Program-made: the position numbers and the translations under genes
Source: JAHEZL01 sp964406465
Lineage (GTDB): Bacteria; Bacteroidota; Bacteroidia; Flavobacteriales_C; GCA-002722245
NCBI GenBank assembly: GCA_964406465.1
Contig: CAYORT010000002.1
Location: forward strand, 160,702 to 224,701
Reading direction: 5' to 3'
DNA length: 64,000 nucleotides
Part shown: piece after piece, positions 17,593-25,498 of the stretch
Numbering within the stretch: the stretch's first letter is position 1
Layout: each line of letters opens with the position of its first letter
The notes under the pieces: generated by a model
The model's input: the letters and a program-made list of their open reading frames with translations, nothing else
What the model was told of the DNA's origin: nothing
Database searches by the model: none

Positions 17593-18951
17593 TTAAAGCT
17601 TAAACTCCTTCAAATAACTTGGCAAAACCTCCACATTTTCAATAGAATCTAATGTTTCTCTATTTCTAATGATGTGTGCTTTTTCATTCATATCAATCAT
17701 CACCACAGCTGGTCGCATGGCAATAAACTGCATCCACTGTGTCATGTTGTAAGCACCTACAGTATGCACCACCACATGATCATCTTTCTTCAACGGAGGC
17801 AAAGTTATATTTTCTCTAATAACATCGATGTTCATGCACAACGGACCATACAACACCGCATCCTCAGTATATTGAGAAAACTCTTGCGCCGGAGAAATTT
17901 TATGATCATACCAGAATGAAGTAAATAAAATGTTCACTCCAAAATCCATGATAGTAGCGCGTCTTCCGTCACTTAATCTTTTGTTTGAAATCACAGAACC
18001 CAACAATGATCCTGCCTCATCAATCAATGATCGTCCCGATTCCAAAATCAACAATGGCAATTCATTTTCTACAAATCCGGCATTCAATATTGCTGTAGAA
18101 ATTGCTTCAGCATATTGATCGAAGGTTGGCGATGTATCTACTCCTTGAAGATATGATCCTTTCAATGTATTTTTCGATGCGAAGCCTCCACCTAAATCTA
18201 AATACTGAATATTCTTTTTGTATTTTTTCTTGATGCCTAAAGCCAAGTCGGATAATTTAGAGGCTGCGATAGCATAAGCATTTGGCGACAACATGAAAGT
18301 TCCAATATGTGCATGCAAGCCCACCAAATCCATTTTGTCGTTCAATAATATTTTGTTGATCGCATCCCAAGCTTGTCCGTTTTCATAGTTGAATCCGAAT
18401 CTATCCCAAATTGGATAAACACCAGTATCCATGTTAACTCTAATAGCAACGCGCGGACGCAAATTCAATTCGGTTGCCAGTTCTTTGATGAGATACAATT
18501 CATCTAAATGATCAATATGAATCAATGAATTGTTTTGTATAGCCAAGCGCAAGTCGGCTTCGGTTTTATCGGGACCGTTAAAAATAATTTTATTACCAGG
18601 CACTTTATTTTTCAATGCTTTGTGGTATTCGAAACCAGAAACCACTTCGGCCCAAGATCCTTCCTGATGAAAAACATTACACACTGCATTGATGTAATTT
18701 GTTTTGTACGACCAAGCAAATTGCACTTTTGGATAACGCGTGGTGAAAGCACGGTTGGCATCTTTAAAAGTTTTACGAATTGTTTTTTCTGATATCACAA
18801 ACAAGGGTGAACCAAATTGTGCAATCAATTCTTTTACCGCCACACCATCGATATGTGTTACTGGTGCATATTCAGTTCTTGTTCCGAATTTATTGGTAAC
18901 ACCTGTATTTAGGCGGGTGATTACCGGACGTTCATATTGTAGCTTTTTCAT
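17593..18951 (-). CDS. Fold-III PLP decarboxylase (DapDC/ODC-like) with leader-like N-terminus
   Basis: A 452-residue pyridoxal-phosphate enzyme of the alanine-racemase/decarboxylase fold. The Schiff-base Lys83 lies in WSYKTN; HIG (215-217), the phosphate-binding GGG (254-256), ESGR (304-307), the active-site Cys372 in GPLC and GAY (399-401) are all present, matching diaminopimelate/ornithine-type decarboxylases. The substrate cannot be told. The first 25 residues precede the fold and contain Tyr6-x-x-Pro9-x-Ile11, like the leader motif recognised by PqqD-like domains. The gene is 49 bases after the ATP-grasp gene. It could serve amino-acid decarboxylation of a ligated product; lysA for lysine synthesis is an alternative but the partners argue against it. 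Confidence 0.85.
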   Translation of the reverse strand: MKKLQYERPVITRLNTGVTNKFGTRTEYAPVTHIDGVAVKELIAQFGSPLFVISEKTIRKTFKDANRAFTTRYPKVQFAWSYKTNYINAVCNVFHQEGSWAEVVSGFEYHKALKNKVPGNKIIFNGPDKTEADLRLAIQNNSLIHIDHLDELYLIKELATELNLRPRVAIRVNMDTGVYPIWDRFGFNYENGQAWDAINKILLNDKMDLVGLHAHIGTFMLSPNAYAIAASKLSDLALGIKKKYKKNIQYLDLGGGFASKNTLKGSYLQGVDTSPTFDQYAEAISTAILNAGFVENELPLLILESGRSLIDEAGSLLGSVISNKRLSDGRRATIMDFGVNILFTSFWYDHKISPAQEFSQYTEDAVLYGPLCMNIDVIRENITLPPLKKDDHVVVHTVGAYNMTQWMQFIAMRPAVVMIDMNEKAHIIRNRETLDSIENVEVLPSYLKEFKL

Positions 18952-19000
18952 ATTCTATTTTTTAGTAGTTCTTGTTATTTTTTTGCCAGTCGGGCTCCGA

Positions 19001-20056
19001 CTATAATTCTCCCAAAGTTGATATTTTCTCAAATTCATCTAAGCCAACAATCATGTCGTAAGCATAGCGAATAAACATTTTTCCAACATCATATTTCTTG
19101 AATGGTTTAACCTCATCTCCCATCGCCAAACGCATGAGCGCATCGGGATGATTTTGTCCGCAACCCACTGCCAAATATACCCATGCAGGAAAACGCGGAT
19201 TGATCTCCAACAAGTAATATTCATCGTCGTTGGTCTTGATAATTTCCAATTCTAAACCGCCACGCCACTTTGTTGACTTAATCATTTTGGTGGTCATCTT
19301 CATTAAATTATCATCGCTAATAGAAATACCTGCCCAAGCTTTTCCTTTATCGGTGATATAAGTTTTGCGCATTGCCACAGCACCAATCGTAGTTCCTTTA
19401 CCATCGCCCAGCGCAGTAACATTTACTTCTTGTCCGTGCACAAACTGCTGCACAATAATTGGCAATCCCCACTTGGCAGAAATTTTATTGAAATAATTCG
19501 CAGCTTGTTCGGGAGTATAAGCAATAGATGCATCGTAGAATTTTCCTTTCACCACCAAAGGATAAGTGAATTTATCTTTAAGCATTGGAATCTCTGCAGT
19601 ACTAAAAATCATTTTGCTGTATGGTACTTTAATGCCGTGTTTCTTTCCAAACTCATCTAAGTTGGCTTTGTGTCTTTCTTCAAATTGATGTTCGGTAGGC
19701 ACAAAAACCTTAATACCCATTACCTTATCGAAATGATCGGCCAGCTTGATAAAGCTAAACAACTCAGCATCGAAATTGGGGATGATTAAATCTATTTTCT
19801 CAATAGAATGAATGTATTGCAAACGAGTGAGTAAGCTATCCATTCCAGAGGAAGGAAAAGGAATTTGGTATGTTTTGTCTACCAAATCGTGCATGTAAAT
19901 TCCTGGTTCAAGAGCCTCGTAAGATAAACCAATGATTCTCACATCATACTCCTTACTCTCTCTTAAACCACGAATCACTGGCACTCCTGGTCCCGGACTA
20001 TCAATAGCATTCAAGCCAGTAACAGCCACGGTGATTGTTTTTTTCTTCTTAGCCAT
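19001..20056 (-). CDS. ATP-grasp carboxylate-amine ligase
   Basis: A 351-residue ligase that activates a carboxylate as acyl-phosphate and joins it to an amine or thiol. The N-terminal part (8-125) is a Rossmann-like pre-ATP-grasp domain (VAVTGLN...PGPGVPVIRGL). The ATP-grasp fold has Lys170 (VVKGKFYD), a hinge VQQFVHGQEVNV, Glu271 and the magnesium site Glu284-Ile-Asn286-Pro-Arg288. The closest general resemblance is to carbamoyl-phosphate-synthase-like and peptide-ligating ATP-grasp enzymes. The gene starts 21 bases after the PqqD-like gene. This pairing suggests that the substrate is a carrier-bound peptide or an amino acid. No specific product can be named. Confidence 0.85.
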   Translation of the reverse strand: MAKKKKTITVAVTGLNAIDSPGPGVPVIRGLRESKEYDVRIIGLSYEALEPGIYMHDLVDKTYQIPFPSSGMDSLLTRLQYIHSIEKIDLIIPNFDAELFSFIKLADHFDKVMGIKVFVPTEHQFEERHKANLDEFGKKHGIKVPYSKMIFSTAEIPMLKDKFTYPLVVKGKFYDASIAYTPEQAANYFNKISAKWGLPIIVQQFVHGQEVNVTALGDGKGTTIGAVAMRKTYITDKGKAWAGISISDDNLMKMTTKMIKSTKWRGGLELEIIKTNDDEYYLLEINPRFPAWVYLAVGCGQNHPDALMRLAMGDEVKPFKKYDVGKMFIRYAYDMIVGLDEFEKISTLGEL

Positions 20057-20077
20057 TTTGTTGAATTTTTAAGGTGA

Positions 20078-20329
20078 CTACTTCTTCCCTTCTTCGGCAA
20101 CTTTCAATTTCACCAATACATTCACGAAATCGTAAAAGTCTTTTTCGAATGTTACATCATCGGTCATGTAATTAGACACCACATGTTTTTTTATCTCGTC
20201 GGCCGACTTCCCTTCTTTCATCATTTTGATGATTTCTAATCCGATGGGATTGGTAGAAAATGAATCCCCACTCGATGGATCGAAAACAAAACCTGAATCG
20301 CTCAAAGCGATATTCTTCTTTATATTCAT
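20078..20329 (-). CDS. PqqD-like (RiPP recognition element) small protein
   Basis: An 83-residue protein shaped like PqqD/HPr-rel-A family members: an N-terminal beta stretch (ALSDSGFVFDPSSGDSF), the signature turn TNPIGLEIIKMM, the helix-loop GKSADEIKKHVV, and a C-terminal helix pair (FEKDFYDFVNVLVKLKV). PqqD-type domains bind leader peptides and deliver them to modifying enzymes. It is the first gene of the run with the ATP-grasp and PLP-enzyme genes. No separate short precursor gene is evident nearby; the only leader-like motif I see is at the N-terminus of the PLP enzyme. Assignment rests on size, motif and context. Confidence 0.75.
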   Translation of the reverse strand: MNIKKNIALSDSGFVFDPSSGDSFSTNPIGLEIIKMMKEGKSADEIKKHVVSNYMTDDVTFEKDFYDFVNVLVKLKVAEEGKK

Positions 20330-20521
20330 AACAATTGATTTTTAGATATTATTACCACTGTAGCAAAGAAACACCTAATACGAAAACTTATTGTTATAGT
20401 TTAAAGCGAAAATGTTATAAGATTTCGCCGAAAAAAATAAAGTTTTGGAAGGGAGGCAACCTTTGGGGAATAGTGCGTTTGGGGCAGGAAATCGAAGTTT
20501 TATGCCTTTCATTCACTAAGT

Positions 20522-20567
20522 ACGTCGTTGCGAAAAATTTGTACTCAAAATTGAAGCAAACTCATCG
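20522..20567. repeat. Left inverted repeat flanking the nuclease gene
   Basis: 46-bp arm; matches the reverse complement of 21318-21363 at 40 of 46 positions, including a perfect 22-bp core that reads TTTGTACTCAAAATTGAAGC plus AA. It ends two bases before the stop codon of the nuclease gene. Confidence 0.85.
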
Positions 20568-20568
20568 T

Positions 20569-21279
20569 TTATATTTCTATCTCGCAAATTATCGGCAGAT
20601 GGTCGCTAAGTATCAGCCAATCTTCTTTCTTTCCAATATCAAAATTAAGGAGCTTATTTGCAATTTCTTTTGAGGAAAATATATAGTCTATATGATACGT
20701 CTTGCTCTCATTGCGATGCAAAAAGAACGTTGGTTGTGTTTCCTTTCCTTGTTTTTCGTTACTGGATAAATGATACAGACTCTCAATGTTTATTTCCGAT
20801 AAAGATTTTACAACATCTGAATGATTCCACCATCTATCCCACTGATCCCAAATAGAATTACTGTTAAAGTCACCAATCAAAATCGTTTTATTAAAATGCT
20901 GTTTGTTAACTTCAATATATTTCCAGAGTTGACCTATATATCCAAAATTGGGTGAGCTGTTCTGTTTAGTCCAGACTCCTAAAAGCTGAATTTCATTATT
21001 TATTAAACAAGGTAAAAACAATTTCACTTCATGATCTTTGTAAATACTGCTCCAATCAAGTAATTCAAGTTTAATTTCTGACTTTGCGAAAACTCCTATT
21101 CCTTTGTTTTTTGAGTCTCCTTTCCACAAATAATTTGAAGCCCAAAGTAAATATTCCTTGTGATTAGTGTGAATTGGATTTTCACATTCTTGCACCACGC
21201 ATACATCTGCGTCAAATTTTAATAAATGCTCAAATTTATTTCGCAGGGCGCCATTACAATTCCATGATATGATTTTCAT
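20569..21279 (-). CDS. Endonuclease/exonuclease/phosphatase (EEP) family protein
   Basis: A 236-residue metal-dependent phosphodiesterase of the ExoIII/APE1 fold. Motifs are Asn7-Cys-Asn9 (ISWNCNG), Glu31 (VVQECE), Asp137-Phe-Asn139 (LIGDFNS), Asp198 (YHIDYIF) and Ser-Asp-His (225-227, ILSDHLPI), so the metal- and phosphate-binding residues are all present. It is shorter than typical exodeoxyribonuclease III proteins and may act on DNA, RNA or another phosphodiester. There is no signal peptide. The gene stands alone between inverted repeats, opposite in context to its operon neighbours, which suggests acquisition as a cassette. Confidence 0.85.
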   Translation of the reverse strand: MKIISWNCNGALRNKFEHLLKFDADVCVVQECENPIHTNHKEYLLWASNYLWKGDSKNKGIGVFAKSEIKLELLDWSSIYKDHEVKLFLPCLINNEIQLLGVWTKQNSSPNFGYIGQLWKYIEVNKQHFNKTILIGDFNSNSIWDQWDRWWNHSDVVKSLSEINIESLYHLSSNEKQGKETQPTFFLHRNESKTYHIDYIFSSKEIANKLLNFDIGKKEDWLILSDHLPIICEIEI

Positions 21280-21317
21280 TAAATAAACTTATTGATTTAT
21301 TCATTAATACTAAAGGA

Positions 21318-21363
21318 CAATGAGATTGCTTCAATTTTGAGTACAAAATTATCGCAATGACGC
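21318..21363. repeat. Right inverted repeat flanking the nuclease gene
   Basis: Right arm of the pair with 20522-20567 (40 of 46 matches when reverse-complemented). It lies 38 bases upstream of the nuclease start codon, so the two arms enclose little more than this gene. No flanking target duplication is apparent. Confidence 0.85.
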
Positions 21364-21445
21364 ACTGGGTGTAATAATGGTTTCTGCAAAGTTTAGCGAA
21401 GCGAACTTTGCTGAATCTTTTCCCGAAGCTTTCAGCTTCATCAAA

Positions 21446-23068
21446 TCACGTTTGAATCACCCCAACACTAAACTGTTTCGTTATTGGCGCATTATTAGCG
21501 GCCTCCACTCCCTGTGAAATCCATTTACGTGTATCTAAAGGATCGATAATCGCATCTACCCATAAGCGCGCTGCAGCATAATATGGTGAAGTTTGCGAAT
21601 CATATCTTGCTTTTATTTTAGCGAATAACTCATCTTCTTTTTCTTTGTTTACTTCTTCGCCTTTTGCTTTTAAAGTTGCAATTTGAATTTGAGCTAAAAC
21701 CTTTGCTGCTTGCTCACCTCCCATCACGGCAATTTGCGCTGTAGGCCAAGCCACAATCAATCGTGGGTCGTATGCTTTTCCGCACATGGCATAGTTTCCA
21801 GCGCCATATGAATTACCAATAACGATTGTGAATTTAGGAACAATGGAATTCGCCACCGCATTTACCAACTTAGCACCATCTTTAATGATTCCGCCGTGTT
21901 CAGAACGGGAGCCTACCATAAATCCGGTTACATCTTGCAAGAAGACCAATGGAATTTTTTTCTGATTACAATTCAAGATAAAGCGTGTTGCCTTATCAGC
22001 AGAATCGGAATAAATTACTCCACCAAATTGCATCTCCCCTTTGGCCGATTTTATCACACCGCGATTATTGGCTACAATACCCACAGCCCAACCATCAATG
22101 CGTGCATAGCCACAAACAATAGTTTTACCGAATCCTTCTTTGTATTCTTCGAATTTAGAGCCGTCTACAAGTCGGGCAATAATATCTTTTACGTTATGCG
22201 GCTTGTTGGCTGCCGACGTAAACAAACCGTAAATTTCTTCGGTTTTTTCTTTTGGCGCAACAGCTTTCTTTCTGTCGAATCCGGCTTTTTCACCCGCACC
22301 AATTTTGTCTACTAAGCCTCTAATTTTCTCTAAACATTCTTGATCATTTTCACATTCATAATCGGTAACGCCAGATATTTCGCAATGCGTATGAGAACCA
22401 CCCAAAGTTTCATTGTCGATATCTTCGCCAATAGCGGCTTTCACCAAGTATGAGCCCGCCAAGAAAATAGTACCTGTTTTTTTTACGATTAGCGCCTCAT
22501 CACTCATGATAGGCAAATAAGCGCCACCGGCAACACAACTCCCCATAACGGCGGCGATTTGTGTAATGCCCATAGAAGACATTATGGCATTGTTTCTAAA
22601 TATTCTTCCAAAGTGTTCTTTATCTGGAAAAATTTCATCTTGCATTGGGAGATAAACTCCGGCGCTATCTACTAGATAGATAATTGGCAAGCGGTTTTCC
22701 ATGGCTATTTCTTGAGCACGCAAATTCTTTTTGCCAGTGATAGGAAACCATGCTCCGGCTTTTACTGTAGCATCATTGGCCACCACCACACATTGCTTTC
22801 CGCTCACTTGTCCGATCACTACCACCACGCCACCAGCCGGACACCCACCGTGTTCCTCATACATGCCATCGCCAACAAAAGCACCAATTTCGATGGTTTG
22901 AGAATCTTTATCTAACAAAAGATTTATTCTTTCTCTTGCACTTAACTTTCCTTTTTCATGAAGTTTTGCCACCGCTTTAGCAGATGGCATTACAGCAAGA
23001 AGCTTCTTGTTCATTTCTGTAACAAGAAGCTTCATTTTTTCTTCGTTCTTAGTATAATTTGCGTCCAT
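21446..23068 (-). CDS. Acyl-CoA carboxylase, carboxyltransferase (beta) subunit
   Basis: Transfers the carboxyl group from biotin to an acyl-CoA in the cytoplasm. The 540 residues are full length for the methylcrotonyl/propionyl-CoA carboxylase beta family. The N-terminal KLSARERINLLLD, the acyl-CoA site GGCPAGGVVVVIG, the first oxyanion region GSCVAGGAYLP and the second QDVTGFMVGSRSEHGG and GNSYGAGNYAMCGKAYDPR are conserved. GGSHTHCEISGVTDY is close to what methylcrotonoyl-CoA carboxylase beta subunits carry, so leucine breakdown is the likely role. The biotin-bearing alpha subunit is not in the window. The gene is preceded by an inverted repeat and is not obviously part of an operon. Confidence 0.93.
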   Translation of the reverse strand: MDANYTKNEEKMKLLVTEMNKKLLAVMPSAKAVAKLHEKGKLSARERINLLLDKDSQTIEIGAFVGDGMYEEHGGCPAGGVVVVIGQVSGKQCVVVANDATVKAGAWFPITGKKNLRAQEIAMENRLPIIYLVDSAGVYLPMQDEIFPDKEHFGRIFRNNAIMSSMGITQIAAVMGSCVAGGAYLPIMSDEALIVKKTGTIFLAGSYLVKAAIGEDIDNETLGGSHTHCEISGVTDYECENDQECLEKIRGLVDKIGAGEKAGFDRKKAVAPKEKTEEIYGLFTSAANKPHNVKDIIARLVDGSKFEEYKEGFGKTIVCGYARIDGWAVGIVANNRGVIKSAKGEMQFGGVIYSDSADKATRFILNCNQKKIPLVFLQDVTGFMVGSRSEHGGIIKDGAKLVNAVANSIVPKFTIVIGNSYGAGNYAMCGKAYDPRLIVAWPTAQIAVMGGEQAAKVLAQIQIATLKAKGEEVNKEKEDELFAKIKARYDSQTSPYYAAARLWVDAIIDPLDTRKWISQGVEAANNAPITKQFSVGVIQT

Positions 23069-23083
23069 AGGAATATGTTCAAT

Positions 23084-23168
23084 GTTTGATGTTCAAAGTT
23101 CAATGTTAGCCAGTTATGTTATGCTGCGTTCTTAATACACAGCTAACATTGAACTTTGAACATTAAAC
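23084..23168. repeat. 27-bp inverted repeat upstream of carboxylase gene
   Basis: Arms 23084-23110 and 23142-23168 pair with one mismatch. The repeat unit contains short tandem reiterations of GTTCAA/GTTCAATG. It lies between the coiled-coil protein gene and the carboxylase start, 15 bases from the latter. A hairpin in the leader is possible; no T tract follows. Confidence 0.75.
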
Positions 23169-23204
23169 TTTAAACGATTTTTTCGTCCTTACGAAAAAGG
23201 CTCC

Positions 23205-25451
23205 CTATTGTTTCCTAGTTTCCTGATTAAATATTTGGGCAGTAATTGTTTGTCCGTTCTTAAAGTAATACAACCCACCCCAAGAATACTTTATTTCTTT
23301 GTATTCGTTCGCTCGTCCGGCCTTCACAACAATAATTCTATTAATGGTTCTTTTAGGCTCAGTAATAGTTTCTTTGGTCACACCCTCAGGATATTTCTTG
23401 GCAAGTTCAGAAAGAAATTGTTCTGTTTGCTCTTTATTGCTGTAATCAATCTCTTTAGTATCTGTAGTTTTAACAATGGTAGTTTGCTCTTGAGCCAATT
23501 GCTCTTTGTATTTAGCAATTAGAGCTTCCTTCTTTTTCTTCTCTGCTTCGGCAGCCAATCTAGCAGCTTCAGCCTGCTCTGCTACTAAAACCATGGAGTC
23601 GGCAACTGCCTTCTCTCTTATAGCTTTCAACTCTGCTAATTTTTGCTCCGCTAAGGCCTTCGCATTCGCCTCGTCGGCTGCCTTTTTAGCGGCAGCTGCT
23701 TCGGCAGCTAAACGAGTTTCTTCTTCTTTTCTTTTTCTTTCGGCTTCTTCTGCCGCTTTCTTAGCTTCAGCTGCCAAACGAGCTTCTTCTGCCGCTTTAG
23801 CTGCAGCAGCTTGCGTAGCTAAACGAGCCTCCTCTTCCTTTTTCTTTGCTTCTTCAGCTTTTGCTTTTTCTATGTCGGCCAATCTTTTTTGCTCAGCAAG
23901 TTGCGCTGCATAAGCCGAATCTTGAGAAGCTTTAATTTTAGCTTCTGCCAATGCTTTTAAACGAGCAGCCTCTTGCTCTGCTTTAAGTTTCTCTTCGGCA
24001 ATTCTTTTTTGTTCTGCTTCAATCTTCTCTCTTTCTTCTTTGGCCTTCCTTTGTTCTTCCAACTTAGCCAATTCTTCAGCTTGTTGTTTTTGCTTAGCCG
24101 CTTCTTCCAATTTTCTTTGGCGTTCGGCATCAGCAGCCTTTCTTGCTTCAGCCTCCTTTTGCTCTTGGGCAATACGAGCAGCTTCAGCCTCAGCAGCCTT
24201 CTTAGCTTCTTCTAACAAACGAGCTTCTTCTGCGGCTTTGGCAATTCTGGCTGCTTCTGCGGCCTCAGCAGCTTTTTTAGCTTCCTCGGCTTTTCTAGCT
24301 TCTTCAGCAGCCTTTTCTGCCTTGATTCTTTCTTCTTCGGCTTTAATCTTAGCTGCTTCTTCAGCCAATCTTTTCTTCTCTGCTTCTGCTGCTTCCGCAG
24401 CTTTTCTTGCTTCTTCAGCTTTCGCCTTTTCCTCTTGTTCTTTACGTACTCTTTCTTCTTCTGCGATTCTTGCCGCCTCTGCAGCTTTCTCGGCCTTAAT
24501 CTTTTCTTCTTCAGCCTCTTTCGCCTTTGCCTCCAATGCAGCCTTTTCTGCAGCCTCTTTTCTCTTCGCCTCTTCCATCTTAGCTTGCTCTTCCAATTTC
24601 TTGCGTTCTTCTTCCGCCGCTTTGGCTTTAGCCGCTTCTGCAGCCAATCTATTTTTTTCTTTTTCGGCCTCCACTTTTGCCATTTCAGCCTCCTGACGTA
24701 ATCTTTCTGCTTCTTGCAATCTCTTAGCCTCTTCCTCTTTTTTCTTCGACTCTATAGCAGCCAATCGCTCGGCCTCTTGCGCAGCCAATGCCTCAGCAGC
24801 TTTCTTCTTTTCTTCCTCTTCCTTTTGTTTTGCCAATGCTTGCGCCTTCATTGCAGCATCCTTTGCTGCATCAATCTCAGCCTTTTTCTTTTCAAATTCT
24901 GCTGCAGCTGCTGCCGCGGCCTCAGCTTTCTTAGCATCATCCACAACTTTATCTTTTTCTACAATTTTTGCTTCCATTGCATCGAGTTTTGCCTTGATAC
25001 TCTTTTCGTAGTTCAAGTCATAATCGAAGGCTCCAATATCATCTTGAAAAAACACTTTAGCGACTGGTTCCTCAAAACTAAAAGTGGTACCATCCTTTGG
25101 AAAAGCATACATCTTAATGATCATGTCGGTCGACATATTTTCTTCTTTACCTGGCTCAGGAAAAGCGGTATTTACCGCAATGGTTTCCTTCACATATCCT
25201 GCCTTTTCAATAACAATGGTATAATTCTTATTAAAAGGAATGTAGAATATGAATTGCCCTTTTGCATCGGTTACGAAATCTTTAACCTTTACCCCGTTCT
25301 CATATAAGGTAACTGTAACACCCTCAACAGATTTCCCCTTTTCCTTTAATAATCCAACATACTCTAAAGAAGGACTATCTTGCGCTACAGCAGCTCCCCC
25401 AATAACCAATAAAAACAAAAGAGTTAGCACTCTTAACATAATACCCTTCAT
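23205..25451 (-). CDS. Exported long-helix (Ala/Glu/Lys-rich) protein with CnaB-like head
   Basis: A 748-residue protein with signal peptide (ATG at 25451, or at 25439 for a four-residue shorter form; cut near AVA-QDS). Residues about 27-95 form a carboxypeptidase-regulatory/CnaB-like beta domain (GVTVTLYENGVKVKDFVTDAKGQF, shown in part: VTVTLYENGVKVKDF). Residues about 160-640 are almost pure Ala, Glu, Lys, Arg with little Pro or Gly, a single very long charged helix or coiled coil as in TolA. The last 80 residues form a small domain ending with a Trp-Gly-Gly-Leu-Tyr-Tyr strand. Such a rod could span the periplasm. It is the third gene of an operon after two lipoproteins and is separated by 47 bases. 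Confidence 0.82.
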   Translation of the reverse strand: MKGIMLRVLTLLFLLVIGGAAVAQDSPSLEYVGLLKEKGKSVEGVTVTLYENGVKVKDFVTDAKGQFIFYIPFNKNYTIVIEKAGYVKETIAVNTAFPEPGKEENMSTDMIIKMYAFPKDGTTFSFEEPVAKVFFQDDIGAFDYDLNYEKSIKAKLDAMEAKIVEKDKVVDDAKKAEAAAAAAAEFEKKKAEIDAAKDAAMKAQALAKQKEEEEKKKAAEALAAQEAERLAAIESKKKEEEAKRLQEAERLRQEAEMAKVEAEKEKNRLAAEAAKAKAAEEERKKLEEQAKMEEAKRKEAAEKAALEAKAKEAEEEKIKAEKAAEAARIAEEERVRKEQEEKAKAEEARKAAEAAEAEKKRLAEEAAKIKAEEERIKAEKAAEEARKAEEAKKAAEAAEAARIAKAAEEARLLEEAKKAAEAEAARIAQEQKEAEARKAADAERQRKLEEAAKQKQQAEELAKLEEQRKAKEEREKIEAEQKRIAEEKLKAEQEAARLKALAEAKIKASQDSAYAAQLAEQKRLADIEKAKAEEAKKKEEEARLATQAAAAKAAEEARLAAEAKKAAEEAERKRKEEETRLAAEAAAAKKAADEANAKALAEQKLAELKAIREKAVADSMVLVAEQAEAARLAAEAEKKKKEALIAKYKEQLAQEQTTIVKTTDTKEIDYSNKEQTEQFLSELAKKYPEGVTKETITEPKRTINRIIVVKAGRANEYKEIKYSWGGLYYFKNGQTITAQIFNQETRKQ

Positions 25452-25498
25452 ACTCTAAGAAAATTAATTACCTGCTGCAAATATGCAAATATTTGTGG

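Noticed and set aside
20335..20673. 112-residue frame next to the PqqD-like gene
   Set aside because: It runs into the inverted repeat and the nuclease gene and has an irregular, Cys/Lys/Phe-rich composition.
23506..24701. Long plus-strand frames rich in Ala, Ser and Phe
   Set aside because: They mirror the Ala/Glu/Lys codon repeats of the long-helix gene on the other strand.
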